Source of the DNA: Stenogyne calaminthoides
Taxonomy: Eukaryota > Streptophyta > Magnoliopsida > Lamiales > Lamiaceae
Direction: 5' to 3'
NCBI GenBank assembly: GCA_037126765.1
Contig: JBBCBC010000012.1
Span: 7,936,001-8,000,000, forward strand
DNA: 64,000 nt
In this document: positions 36,118 to 47,800 of the stretch, piece by piece
Layout of the letters: each line of letters starts with the position of its first letter
How positions within the stretch are numbered: position 1 is the stretch's first letter
Position numbers and translations under genes: made by a program
Notes under the pieces: generated by a model
The model's input: the letters and a program-made list of their open reading frames with translations, nothing else
What the model was told of the DNA's origin: nothing
Database searches by the model: none

Positions 36118-37324
36118 TTTATAATGTTGAGCCTTTCCTAATCCAAGGAAAAAGATATTAATTAAAATAAAGCTTTTCAATGGTTGAATTAATTAATGGA
36201 CTGGATAATCTTAAACACGGGATATAATAATCGGGAGCCATATTAACAGTAATATGGGTTAAGATGGATAGTGCAATATTAATTATGTAGTGGAATTAAT
36301 TAATATTTATGGGCTTGAATAATATTGTGGCTCAATATTTATAATTCAAGGTCCATTGGAAGGTCCAATCTTAATTCTCCTAAAGGACCCTCAAGTAGCC
36401 CAAAGATAAAGTCCAATAACTGAAAAAGGTGATTAAAATAAAATAAAATAAATATTTTGTTACATATTTTTCCTTAAATTTCGACATTATTAAAGAAAAG
36501 AGGGAGAAAGATTTTCTTGAAAAGATTTTATGGAAAGGAGATAAGTATTCTTGGAATACAAGATTATCCCATAAATTTAAGAAATCTCCCACTTGGCTTC
36601 TAATTGGCTTTTTTTTTTAAATTTGGGGATTAAGAAGGAAGAAAATATTTTCTTGATTTTCTTGGAAAGATTTTATAGAAAAATATATCTATTCTTTGGA
36701 ATTTAAGAATATCTCATAAATTCAAGAAAGATCCAATCTTGAAAATTACCTACTTAATTTTTGAAAATTTAGGAAAATTGGGGTGTGAGATTTTTGTGAA
36801 AAAAATACACATGGAGAGAAGAATATATGGGATATATTCAAGATTTCTTGGAGATCAAGAAAAGATCTTTCCTAACCCTAAATTAGTCCAAATTTTAGTC
36901 CAAACCCCTTCTTATAAATAGGGGATGAATTTTTCATCCCCAATGTAATTCCATGTGTTGGAAAAGTTAGAAATCCACAAAGGTGGTGCAACATAATTTT
37001 ATTTTTCCTTTTTCTAATTGTTCGTGAGAATCCTTCCACCGGATTATTGAACAAGGACGAGGAATACTTGAGAAGTCTCTTTGGATTTGTTCGTGTGAAC
37101 GGGTATCCATCTTCTCAACGGTTGTCACTCTAAGAGGTTAGTTCACGTAAACTCCTAGCAATTCCGCATGCGTAGGATTTATGTGACTTGTTTATATGCA
37201 TGATTTGTTGTTAGATTATTATTTGAATTAATATAGGATTAATTCATGCTAGTAATAATTGTTAGAATTAAATTTGTATTTAAATATTCACCCCGAATAG
37301 ATTCGGGCAATTAATTCTCCAACA
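36118..37324 (+). repeat. E2 3' LTR, second part
   Basis: Resumes the E2 LTR after the nested insertion and ends ATTCTCCAACA at 37324. Confidence 0.92.
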
Positions 37325-38612
37325 TTGGCGAGCATGGCTTGGTTGAACTCTTCCAGGCAACGGAACTCGAGACCTCCTCGAATTTTTGGTTGCGCCATGT
37401 CCGCCCATTTGAACCAGTGCACCCCTTTGGAGTTGTGACCCGCGCCCCACCAAAAGTTTGCCATGCAGCTCTCCATCTGGTTCACAATTTTACGTCGTAT
37501 GCGGAAGCATGACATTGCCTAAGTGGGAAGTGCTTGAAGGACTGACTTTATTAGCATTTCTCTTCCCCCTTTTGAGAATAATTTACGTTGCCATCCATGC
37601 AGTCTGCTAACCATAGCATCCCTCAGAAATTCAAACTAAAGGCGTTTGTTTTGAAGAGTAAATGTAGGCAAACCCAAATACAATTTGTGTCCTCCGACTA
37701 CCGAAATAGTGAGAATATCTTTAATCATGCTTACCACATGCATAGGAGTCGCGGGAGAGAATGTGATCGCTGATTTTTCATAGTTAATGAGTTGTCCCGA
37801 AGTGCACTCATATGTATTGAGGCACTTGAGAACCCCCCGGCAGTCTAGCTCTGTGGCTCGAAAGAAAATGAGGTTGTCATCAGTAAAGAATAAGTGCGAG
37901 ATGATGGGAGCCCATGGCACAATCCATATTCCCGTAATTAGACATTGAGATGCGAACTCATTGATTAGTACTGAGAGTCCCTGAGCACAGAGAACAAACA
38001 AGTAGGGGGAGAGGGGGTCTCCCTGACGAATTCCCCGGTTTGGCCGGAGATGCCCCACAACTGTCCCATTAATCTGGAACGAGTATGAAACCGTGGATAT
38101 ACATCGAAGGATCAACTGTATGAGATTCTCCGGGAACCCCATGGAATGGAGCATTTGTATCAAGAAAGGCCACTCAACCCGATCATAGGCCTTACTCATA
38201 TCTAGCTTTATTTCCGCATACCCATGTTTAGTCTTCTTATTATGTCGCAACCCGTGCATGCATTCAAATCCAATGAGAACATTGTCTGTGATTAATTGAC
38301 CCGGCACAAAAGTAGTCTGATGCAGATCAATCACCACTTGTAGTGCTCGGCTTAGCCTGTTCGTTATTGTTCGGGATACAATTTTGTAAGCCACGTTACA
38401 AAGACTTATTGGCCTATATTCCGCCACTGTCTTCGAATCCTCCACTTTGGGAATAAGTGTAATGACGGTATTGTTCCAAGCATCAAAGTTTGCATCATGA
38501 TTGAGAATGTCCTGGACAGTGGTAGTGACATCATTTCCAATAATTGGCCAAAGCTTTTGGTATAACGAAGTGTACCCGTCTGGTCCTGAAGCTTTCGTAG
38601 GGTCTCACTTTA
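37325..38612 (-). pseudogene. LINE (L1-type) reverse transcriptase fragment
   Basis: Minus-strand non-LTR retrotransposon RT, starting without its 5' part at D-P-T-K-A-S-G-P-D-G (38612). The frame is open to 37636, including L-I-P-K, Y-R-P-I-S-L-C-N, the D-M-S-K-A-Y-D-R-V-E-W block with its catalytic Asp, G-I-R-Q-G-D-P-L-S-P-Y and the active site F-T-D-D (usually F-A-D-D). Two in-frame stops follow (37636 and just upstream of 37515). The downstream part F-R-I-R-R-K-I ... G-G-L-E-F-R-C-L-E-E-F-N-Q-A-M-L-A is cut by the E2 LTR end. The endonuclease domain and tail are absent. RT would prime on nicked target DNA in a live element. Confidence 0.93.
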
Positions 38613-39787
38613 GTGGTTACGCCTTTTAGTCCCTCATAATATTCTAAATTTCTATTTTGAATTCTATGGGTGCAATGTATTTAGCATATATACAATGTAC
38701 TCTCTAACAATGCATTTGTTTGGGCACTTATGCATTTTTTTCTTGAATAATGCATTTTTTAACAATACATCTTTTCTATGAATAATGCAGTGTATTGGAT
38801 TTACTGCATAAATGATTTTGGGTTTGAAGATTGTTTGCAGAATAGTGGCCTATGATTTTGTATATGTAAATTTTGAAATTTGATTTTGTATATGTAAATT
38901 TTTTGATGTGTATATGGAATGTGTTATGTTTCTATGCAAATTTTGATTGGTTGATATAGAATTTCAATTTTGAATATGTACAAAATTTATGTTTTATATG
39001 CAATCAATTATGTGTGTATACAAATTTTTTGGTGTATATGTAATATATATTTTGATAATGCATTTTCTAGGCACATATGCATTTTTATTTTGAACAATAT
39101 ATTATGGGCACGTGTATTTATCCTGTGTCCGAAACATAAATTTGTCATCGTCGCTTTTTTTTTTGGGTTGAAAAATAAACAATAAAAAAATATTTAGTTA
39201 TTATTATTATAATAATAATTGTGACTCACGATGATGTGACACAAGAGAGATGGTGTGACACACAATATATGCATTGTATAATAAATTGGGCAGAAAATTA
39301 TTTAATAAGTGTACATGTTAATTTTTATTTATAATAATAATAATAATAATTGAAAATGGAAAAAGTAAGGTGATGTGACACATGATAATAAGGATGTCTT
39401 TCAGGATCATGTGGGTGTTTTTTTTGGAAAATAAAGGAAGTGTTGGGAAAACTTTTGTAGTGGACTTTGCAATAAAAATTAAATTTGTATCTCTAACTCA
39501 AGTTTGATTTGTGTAGTGTAGTTATCAGTCAGTTGCCCAAAGTAATTTTTTTGGAGATCAGTTGTCACTTCTAGTTGTGTTTTAATATGTCACTCAAACT
39601 CTCAGATTTTTTTGGTTGAAAGTGATTGCAAAAGTAGTATGTGTGTATAAATATTTTGTTTTGAACTAATGATTCAATGAACGTTGCTCCAATTTATACG
39701 TTTATAATGAATGACTTTGGCATGAATTGAGGTAATCTATCATATATCCCAAAAAAACCATTTAATTTATCAAAAGCCCCTCAGATT

Positions 39788-39819
<32 letters not shown>
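38613..39819. other. AT-rich intergenic region, no gene seen
   Basis: Contains repeated AATGCATTTTT-like words at 38700-38800 and 39050-39100, and a (TA)n run at 39791-39820. No protein-like frame on either strand. Confidence 0.6.
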
Positions 39820-39823
<4 letters not shown>

Positions 39824-40315
39824 ATGATATAGAACCAACTATCTGGTTTTTTATGGAACCAGATTAATGACGTGTCATGCCAACTCATCATCATCACATA
39901 AATAATTCTACTCAAATAAATTATAGAATATTTTTATAATATACTATACCTAAACCATGAATCTTAAACCCTAAATTATGAACCATTCAGATCGGGTGAA
40001 CCATGAACCACTCGGCCGGGTTTGGGTGCAGGCGGGTAAAAAAAAAAATTTAATTGAATCAATGCAAAAAAAAAAAAAATTTTTTTTTTTTACGGACGAC
40101 CAACTCGGCGAGGCCGGAACCCGGCCGAGTGGTTCATGGTTCACCCGACCAATGGTTCATGATTTCGTGTTTAGGGTTCATGGTTTAGGAATAGTATATT
40201 ATAAATCATTCTACAATTTATTTAAGTAGAATTAATTATGTGGATGATAAGTTGGCATGACACGTCATTAATCTGGTTCCATAAAAAACCAGATAGTGGG
40301 TTCTATATCATTACT
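39820..40315. mobile_element. Fold-back element, copy 1
   Basis: About 496 bp with arms of roughly 220 bp running inward from AGTAATGATATAGAACC and its complement at 40315. The arms include GGTTTTTTATGGAACCAGAT, AATGACGTGTCATGCCAACT and GTGAACCATGAACCACTCGG. The centre is an A/T run at 40040-40090. It is set in (TA)n. No transposase; class unknown. Confidence 0.8.
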
Positions 40316-40334
40316 ATATATATATATATATATA

Positions 40335-40672
40335 ACTATTCCCTAAACCATGAACCATAAACCCTAAATCATGAACAATTCGGGTCGGGTGAACCATGAA
40401 CCACTCGGACCAGGTTCAGTTCTGGCCGAGTTGGGTCCGGGCCGGGTAAAAAAAATGTAATTTTTTTTCGGTTCAGTTTTATTTTTTCAGTTCAATTCAA
40501 TTTTTCTTTTTACCCGGCCCGGACCCAAACGCGGCCCGAGTGGTTTATGGTTCACCCGATCCGAATGGTTCATGATTTAGAGTTTATGGTTCATAGTTTA
40601 GGGAATAGTTGGCATGACACGTCATTAATCTGGTTCCATAAAAAACCAGATAGTTGGTTCTATATCATTACT
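40335..40672. mobile_element. Fold-back element, copy 2 (left arm shortened)
   Basis: Same family. The right arm is complete to CTATATCATTACT, but the left arm starts at ACTATTCCCTAAACC, lacking the outer roughly 100 bp. The CCCGGCCCGG-rich hairpin centre lies at 40435-40515. Confidence 0.75.
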
Positions 40673-41011
40673 CTATATATATATATATATATCAAAGCAA
40701 TCAGCTTAAGAAATATCAAACTATAAACAAAATAACACTTAAAAGTTCTATATTTTCTGAATAAGTTGCTGATAGAGCGGTATCTGAATAAATTAGTGAG
40801 AGATGAAGAGCAAGAATTTAAAAACACCATTAACACCAACAATATATTTTAGATAACAAAGTCCTCAAATATAAAAAATCTAAAAACTTTCACTAAGTAA
40901 GACATAACAGTTTATCTTATAAACATGTCACAAAATGTTAAGTGCTCACATGAAACAAGAAGTTTATGATAAGCAGAATGAAAGATGTCATAAATTTGCT
41001 AGTACTTTTTC
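40673..41011. other. AT-rich flank, no gene seen
   Basis: Left flank of the small LTR element. It is presumably the 3' side of the FBD gene fragment at 42850, since the element separates the two. Confidence 0.4.
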
Positions 41012-41445
41012 TGTTGGGTTATGGAGCCTGAGTGAAACGGGATGCAGGGCGCCGGAGGCGTTCGACCAGTGCTCGAGGTCGAGCACTAGTGCTCGGTCGA
41101 GCGCCCCCTATCCAGCGCCATGAGGGCGCTCGAGCTAGATAGTAGATCGAGCAGAACCGCTCGACCAAATGCCCTGGTCGAGCGGTTCCGGAGGCCGAGG
41201 CGCGGATTAGGGTTTCGGCCTAGTTTCATCTTTTAGGGTTTCGGTGTTTTGTATAAATACCCCCCTGACTCCCCCATTGTATCTTGCACTACTTGCACTA
41301 TCTTATACGATATAGTAGATCTCTCCTGGCTTGGTAGTGCCCCCAGACGTAGTTATTCCAGACGAACTGGGTAACCAAATTGTTTGTTCCTTAATTTGTT
41401 GTTTCCATTATTTTCTCCTATAATTGCTTGCTTTAATTCCTAACA
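41012..41445 (+). repeat. 5' LTR of small LTR element
   Basis: Has TATAAATA at 41252-41259 and a strong hairpin GAACCGCTCGACCA / TGGTCGAGCGGTTC (41155-41190). Confidence 0.93.
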
Positions 41446-41490
41446 ACTGGTATCAAGAGCATCGGGTTAAAGGGATCTGTGGAGAGCAAT

Positions 41491-41580
41491 TATGATGGCT
41501 GAAGGGAAATCGCCTATTGAGAAGTTTGATGGAATGAATTTCGGATTTGTCGTTCGGTATACAGCCGGGCACAACCACTG
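41491..41580 (+). pseudogene. gag N-terminal remnant in small LTR element
   Basis: ATG at 41491 opens M-M-A-E-G-K-S-P-I-E-K-F-D-G-M-N-F, the usual start of a copia Gag, then diverges and stops at TGA 41578-41580 after 29 codons. It shows descent from a coding copia element. Confidence 0.7.
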
Positions 41581-41705
41581 AACGTCCAAGAATAAACAAG
41601 ACACTCGAGCAAGCTGGTTGGTCGAGCAGAACCACTCGACCAAAGCCCCAGGTCGAGCGGGTTCCGTAGGCAGTTTGCGGAGTATGGGGCGTTGCTTGGA
41701 GTAGG

Positions 41706-41975
41706 TGGTTGGATGCAAGATCAAGATGGGCGTTGACACGTGGCTGAGATCGTTGTATCAGGTTGGATGCAAGATCAAGATGGGCGTTGACACGTGGTTG
41801 AGATCGTTGTATCAGTTTGGATGCAAGATCAAAATGGGCATTGACACGTGGCTGAGATCGTTGTATCAGGTTGGATGCAAGATCAAGATGGGCGTTAGAA
41901 ACGTGCTTGAGATCGTTGTATCAGGTTCATGCAAGATCAAGAGGGGTGTTTGACACGTGCCTGAGATCGTGCGGG
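41706..41975. repeat. 54-bp tandem repeat inside small LTR element
   Basis: About five copies of a 54-bp unit starting GGTTGGATGCAAGATCAAGA; the last ones are degenerate. Because 54 is divisible by three, an open frame (41705-41953) encodes an 18-residue repeat (V-G-C-K-I-K-M-G-V-D-T-W-L-R-S-L-Y-Q), probably only a by-product. Confidence 0.9.
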
Positions 41976-42370
41976 AATCGGTGGTCGAATGATTCAAGGG
42001 AATGTTGTGGGACGTTGTTTGGTTCTGCTGCGAATCAAAAACGTTGAGGGGCATTGCTTGGATCGAATGGATGCAGTGATTCAAGGGAACGTTGTGGGCC
42101 GCAGTGATGCAGGTTCGAGAAGGATGTTGTGGGACGTTGCTTGGATCAAGTGTGGATTCGAAGTTGAACGTTGAGGGACATTGCTTTCGAAGTCGTGGTT
42201 TCTTCTTGGATGAGAGATTGGGAAGACGAGTTACAGTTGGAGTCAGTCTCCAGGTGGGAGATTGTTGGGTGGTGGAGTCTGAGTTGCGGAATGAGTCCAG
42301 GGAGGATAAGATGTTCGACCTAGTTGAGGTCGTGCACTTCCGCTCCAGTGTCAGTCTCCAGGTGGGAGAT

Positions 42371-42804
42371 TGTTGGGTTATGGAGTCTGAGTAAAACGGG
42401 ATGCAGGGCCCAGGTGGCGCTCGACCAGTGCTCGAGGTCGAGTATTAGTGCTCTGTCGAGCGCCCCCCTATCCAGCGCCATGAGGTCACTCGAGCTAGAT
42501 AGTTGATCGAGCAGAACCGCTCGACCAAATGCCCTGGTCGAGCGGTTCCGGAGGCCGAGACGCGGATTAGGACTTCGGGCCAGTTTCATCTTTTAGGGTT
42601 TCGGTGTTTTGTATAAATACCCCCCCTGACTCCCCCATTGTATCTTACACTACTTGCACTATCTTATACGATATAGTAGATCTCTCCTGGCTTGGTAGTG
42701 CCCCCAGACATAGTCATTCCTGACGAACTGGGTAACCAAATTGTTTGTTCCTTAATTCGTTGTTTCCATTATTTTCTCCATAATTGGTTGTTTAATTCCT
42801 AACA
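42371..42804 (+). repeat. 3' LTR of small LTR element
   Basis: 434 bp, pair of 41012-41445. Confidence 0.93.
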
Positions 42805-42849
42805 TTTTCCAGATAGCCCACTGGGAGAAATATGATATTTTGGCAATGA

Positions 42850-43115
42850 TCATTTATTCTTGAGAATCACCCTTGCAGTTGGCGAAGATCTTGGCATTCT
42901 CAGCAGTTTCTCTAAAATTTCAAACTTCTTCTATTGATATTGCATGAACTTTGTGGACAGGAGGACCATCTTTTCTAGCTTGACAGCGTGTTTCAACAAA
43001 AAATCTATAACCTCAAAGATCGAGAAATCCGAAAAAATTGAAAAAATATCAACAGTCTTAAATTCCAGAAGAAATGACTTGAAGAAATTCGAACTCGGAT
43101 GAGTAACATACTCTA
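42850..43115 (-). pseudogene. FBD-domain (F-box/LRR) gene tail, fragment
   Basis: Minus-strand reading from about 43115 to TGA at 42850-42852 gives F-L-L-E-F-K-T-V-D, then V-I-D-F-L-L-K-H-A-V-K-L-E-K-M-V-L and, after one in-frame TAG, L-L-R-M-P-R-S-S-P-T-A-R-V-I-L-K-N-K. This is the FBD signature that ends many plant F-box/LRR proteins. The F-box and leucine-rich repeats are not found upstream. The small LTR element sits just past the stop. Confidence is moderate because the match rests on a short motif. Confidence 0.6.
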
Positions 43116-43177
43116 AGTAAAAATTAACTATTAAACTAGATTACTATCTTTGTATGATTTACTTTATTTTATATATG

Positions 43178-43183
<6 letters not shown>

Positions 43184-43240
<57 letters not shown>
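43184..43240. repeat. (TA)n microsatellite
   Basis: Uninterrupted TA dinucleotides, nearly 60 bases. Confidence 0.95.
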
Positions 43241-43247
<7 letters not shown>

Positions 43248-44844
43248 CTAGAAAAAATGGGCCCTAAAAATTTGAGATATTCCTGGGCCTGAATTGATCA
43301 GTTTGTTAGCCTCATAAAAGGTCGGCCCTGCTCGTAGCTGACGCGGACGCTGACTTTTAAATAAAATCTCTTTTTTTTTTCTTGCGCTTTCAAATTTTTT
43401 TTAAAAATAATTTTTTGTTTAACATCCAATGTCCACATCAGTTACAAGTTTGGAAACCCTCAATTATAACCAGCACGTGACTTGAACATGACCAAAAACG
43501 ACAAAATTTTATGTTTTTAGGAAAAAATGGGACCAAAATTGGACATTTGATATAGTTATTGGACCACAATTGAATAGTTAATTTTTTTTGGGATGAAAAA
43601 CGGATTACATAAAAGTTATGGGACCAAAAAAAAATTTCTCTCTTAAATTTGGACATGACATTCTTTAGACAAATACTTGTGTGCACCATTTGCACCATTT
43701 TAGAATTGGTGCAATTGGATTTCAGGGATTTTTTTTTACTATATTTCAACTTTCGAAAAGGACCCGAACCTTACCCTAGGGTTCCAACCCGACCCGACAC
43801 AGGCGACGACCAACGGTGACCGACCCGATGACCCGAATGGTTCCCGGTTTTGGGTTCATGGTTCATGGTTCATTCAGGTTCAGGTTCATGGTTCGGGAAT
43901 GGAGGGTGAAATCACCTAAGTTATAGTGTGTAGTCAATCCAAATTAAAATTGAATCCAATTACACCTTGTGCAATTGGTGCACACAAGTATCACTCTACT
44001 CTTTAATACTACCTCTGTCTCAAAATTATTTACCCATTTTTTTTTATATGTGTTTTTGATTGGGACGGAGGGAGTAGCATTTAAAGTGATAAAGTGATTT
44101 TTGATTGAGGGTATTGTAGTTCTATATATGTTATTATTAAAATAGATGATTTTTTAAGTAAAAGTAATGACATGAGATGTAATTTTAAAATGTTGTGATG
44201 AGTCATTTTTTAAAAAGGGTAAATAACTTTTAGATGGAGTGAATAATATTTAACATATAAAACTAGTCTAATTGAAGACTATATGATCAACATTTAATTT
44301 ATTAGATTTTAAATCCTGTCAAAAAAAATTTATTTGATTTTAAAATATATTATTTTGATTTTAATGGTTTTCTAGGACAAACATTTCTAAGCTGTACGAA
44401 CACACATTGCCTACATATAATTGAGGCATATAATTTAGGAACTCAATCATAAACAATTAATTAATGAATTCTAATCACTTCTTTTCTGCATTGTAAATGC
44501 AAATACCCCATTAACCAATTCACTTTCCTAGTTTTTGACTCGAGATATGGCCACATTTATTGATGAAATTAATTAATATCTATTGTTAAATGAACAATAT
44601 AGGAATAATTTCTTTTTTTATCATGATCTTCAATTTTCAAACGACGAAAAAGAATGATGCTTTTTAGCTCTAACGATCCATATCCCTATTCCCAAATATA
44701 ATTTGGCGACAAAAAAAATTGTATCTGCAGTTAGGATTGCTTTTCCTCAATTTTGTTCTTTTAACCACGCTTTATGCATGGTTTCATTTAATACATCGCT
44801 TATAAAAAGAACGCTTATTGCCTTGTATGATCATAAATTAAAAA
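43241..44844. other. Upstream region of PAP-B with MITEs
   Basis: Holds the MITE 43673-43991, a short Stowaway-like CTACCTCTGTCTC / GACGGAGGGAG pair (44010-44076) and a MITE-like stretch with GGGACCAAAATTGGACATTTG (43480-43650). No clear TATA box or gene. The frame 44703-44927 overlaps PAP-B exon 1 in another frame and is a shadow. Confidence 0.6.
43673..43991. mobile_element. Fold-back MITE upstream of PAP-B
   Basis: 319 bp with ATACTTGTGTGCACCA mirrored by TGGTGCACACAAGTAT. The interior has repeated GGTTCATGGTTCATGG and CGACCCGA words like the fold-backs at 39820-40672. Confidence 0.75.
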
Positions 44845-47800
44845 ATGAAGCATTTTTGCAGAAATTACGGTTTAATGTGTCTACTGTTAATGTGTTTTAC
44901 TCTGCTAGCGGTTTGCAACGCGGCTGAATTCCCCAAAATCAAACACTCTAACGGAAGAAAACGCGATTCAATCGCCTTTTTGGCGGTCGGAGACTGGGGA
45001 AGAGGTGGATTATACAATCAATCTACAGTTGCTTATCAGGTGCTTATCAAATATATATATTTATTTATTTATTTTTATTTCTTTTTGCGGTACTCTTATT
45101 CTTGATTTTCATGTTTAATTTACTCTTTATAATATGATCACATGTTACATCATTGATTTTCACGAATATTATGTTTTTGAATTTTGAAATCTCTTGCCAC
45201 ATTATTTTTGTAGATGGGAAGAATTGGAAAGAAGTTGGGCATCGATTTTGTGATCTCAACAGGCGATAACTTCTACAAAGAAGGATTGAAAAGTGTTGAT
45301 GATCCATCCTTCAAAAAATCATTTACCAACATCTACACAGCTACAAGCCTTTTAAGGCCATGGTACACTGGTAATATCTTGCTCCTAACTCACCATGCAT
45401 TAATATTTAATAGAGTTAAAATTTTCTTTTTTTCCCTAACTTTGTCCACTATTAAATCTTTGTCTAACAAATTTAACATTTTTTATTTAGTCTCGATTTT
45501 GAAAAATTGTCCAATTTTGGCTGCAAAATTGCTGAAATTTTTGAAAATATGTTGTTTAAGTCACGCGAATATCATATGAGGATTTAATTTGACAAAACTT
45601 CTATGCACCATTAGTTGTTTTAATAAAATGTATTAATTGATCAATATCACTAGTTAGTTGTACATGTTCATTTAATAGTATCAGTTGTGCTCCATTTGTA
45701 AAGTGACTGCGCAATTGGATCACCCAAGTACTAACTACTTTTTTACTTGGGGCTAAATTGGACAATAGACAAATTATGAGCTAAAATTGAACACTCCTAT
45801 AATATAAAATAATATAAAATAATATAAAACGACAAAATTTTCAATTTGGGCAATTTTGGACCTAAATTGGACAAACTTTTTTAACATTAGAATTAAATAG
45901 AAAAAAATTTAATTTTTTTGACTAAAATTGAACAATAGACTATGTGACAAAAAACGGTTTAACTCTGCATTTGCACCTAGAGGAGGTTCACCCTATACTT
46001 TGTCTTACACCTATATATATATGCTTTCTTCTTCTTACAACCACTTTCCATACATGAAACAAAGTGTTGGGAAATCACGATTATTTGGGAAATGTGGAGG
46101 CTCAATTAAGTCCAGCTCTTAGGAGACGTGATAAACGGTGGATTTGCAAGAGAAACTACATTCTTGGAGCAGGTATGGATTACTCATGTGCCTCACTTTC
46201 TCCCTAATAATTCGATACATATTTGCCTCTAAAGTAGTAATACTTGTTGTTTCATGACTTTTATTGCTTAGGATTTATGGACATCGTCTTCATTGACACC
46301 AATCCCTTCGTTCAAAAATACTTAGAGAATCCTAAGAACCAGAAGTTTGATTGGAGAAATGTTTTGCCAAGAGACAAGTATATCTCTTATGTTCAGAAAG
46401 TAAGTGTGGATATTCGGTCATCAATATTTTTTACAATGTTAATTGCAAAATATATAAATCACTCATGTTTTTTCAATTACAACATATGATTTCAAAATTC
46501 ATAGGAAAATTACTAATAGGCATATATAGACAAATTAAATTGCACGTGAATGTGCAAATATACCTATATACAACCATTTTGTACCTATTAATCAGTAAGT
46601 TGTCATTCTAAAATATATGTATCAGTGAATCTCCCAAATTCATAATGCATGGCACAACTTTTCGAATTTTTGCAATTCTATCGGATGACTATTTTCTGGC
46701 AAGTCTGGTTAATGTGACAATGTATGAAATTGCAACAAATAGTAATTAAATGGTTGTCATTAAATTGAAATAATAAAAAGTCAATATTATATTTGTAATT
46801 TTTCTCCATATTTTTTCGCTAACCACATCAGCGTAAAGTAGCTGGAGAATAGTGAAATAATATAATTGAAAATTTTAAAATTTTGTGCATTAAATTGCAA
46901 TTTTTTAAAAATAAAATACGTATTGTAATTGATAAAAGTTGAAAAAAGGCTTGATTTTTTTAATGCAATTAACCCATATTTCTAAGAGAAAAACTGATGT
47001 TGATAATTTATATTTTGAACATCTATTAGAACCTAGATTTGGCACTCCAAAAATCAACGGCACGATGGAAAATAGTGGTTGGACATCATACAATAAGGAG
47101 CATTGGATATCATGGCGACACTCAGGAAATTGTGGATCAGATTCTCCCAATTCTTGAGGTTTTGCAACAAAGAATCAACTTATAGATGGTCTCATGTGTA
47201 TCCAGGTGCACCGTGCACTCATAGTGCATTTTAGAACCATGCAATTTATTATACAGAAAGATGTAACTTATTTATACTGAACCGTGCAAATATTTTTTTC
47301 ACATTAATAGTTGCACGATTCAGTATAAACAAGTTGTATCTTTCAGTATAACAAGTTACATAGTTCCAAAATGCACTGTGAGTGTACGGTGCACCTGAAA
47401 GCATACAAGACTTAACACTTAAAAAAAAGTGATTTAACTACTTCTTGAAACTTTTTTCAGGCTCACAATGTCAGCATGTACATCAATGGGCATGATCACT
47501 GCTTGCAGCACTTTAGCAACAAAGAGGGGTATAATTCTAGACAAACTACATGTTTTCTTAAGATTTAAAAATATTTTTCGCCTTATAACTTACGACTTGT
47601 ATGTTGCCTAATTTCAATTTAAAAAATATTAATTTTTTCGATTCAGTCTCGATATTAAAAACATTGTCAAATTTTGGCCTCAAAATCGCCATTAAATTAA
47701 ATATACGTCACCAGAATGCTCCATGATTTAATTTGACAGTAAACATGCTATGGGCCAAAATTGGACATTTGTGTGACATATAACGAATTGTCCTTCAATT

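Larger units (their letters stand above)
23659..37324 (+). mobile_element. Copia LTR retrotransposon E2
   Basis: 5' LTR 23659-25497, internal region 25498-30168, 3' LTR split into 30169-30795 and 36118-37324 by a later LTR element (30796-36117). The two 3' pieces sum to about the 5' LTR length (1834 vs 1839 bp). Coding regions are broken. The flanking 5 bases do not match (AGCTG left, TTGGC right), so the two ends may come from different insertions or a rearrangement. Confidence 0.92.
41012..42804 (+). mobile_element. Complete 1.8-kb non-autonomous copia-type LTR element
   Basis: LTRs 41012-41445 and 42371-42804 (434 bp each, alike except for a few dozen changes), TGTTGGG...CTAACA, flanked by a perfect TTTTC duplication (41007-41011, 42805-42809). 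Primer site TGGTATCAAGAGC starts at 41448 and polypurine GGTGGGAGAT ends at 42370. The internal 925 bp hold a gag start, a 54-bp tandem repeat and a duplicated tract/LTR-start piece (42245-42275). No pol. It depends on proteins from elsewhere. Confidence 0.93.

Noticed and set aside
23659..37329. Clean 5-bp target duplication for E2
   Set aside because: Left AGCTG and right TTGGC do not match.
41706..41975. CRISPR-like array
   Set aside because: Units are directly contiguous 54-bp tandem copies without spacers, in a plant LTR element.
45928..46611. Open frames 45928-46122, 46244-46489 and 46351-46611 as separate genes
   Set aside because: They overlap PAP-B exons 3 and 4 and run into introns; they are parts or shadows of that gene.
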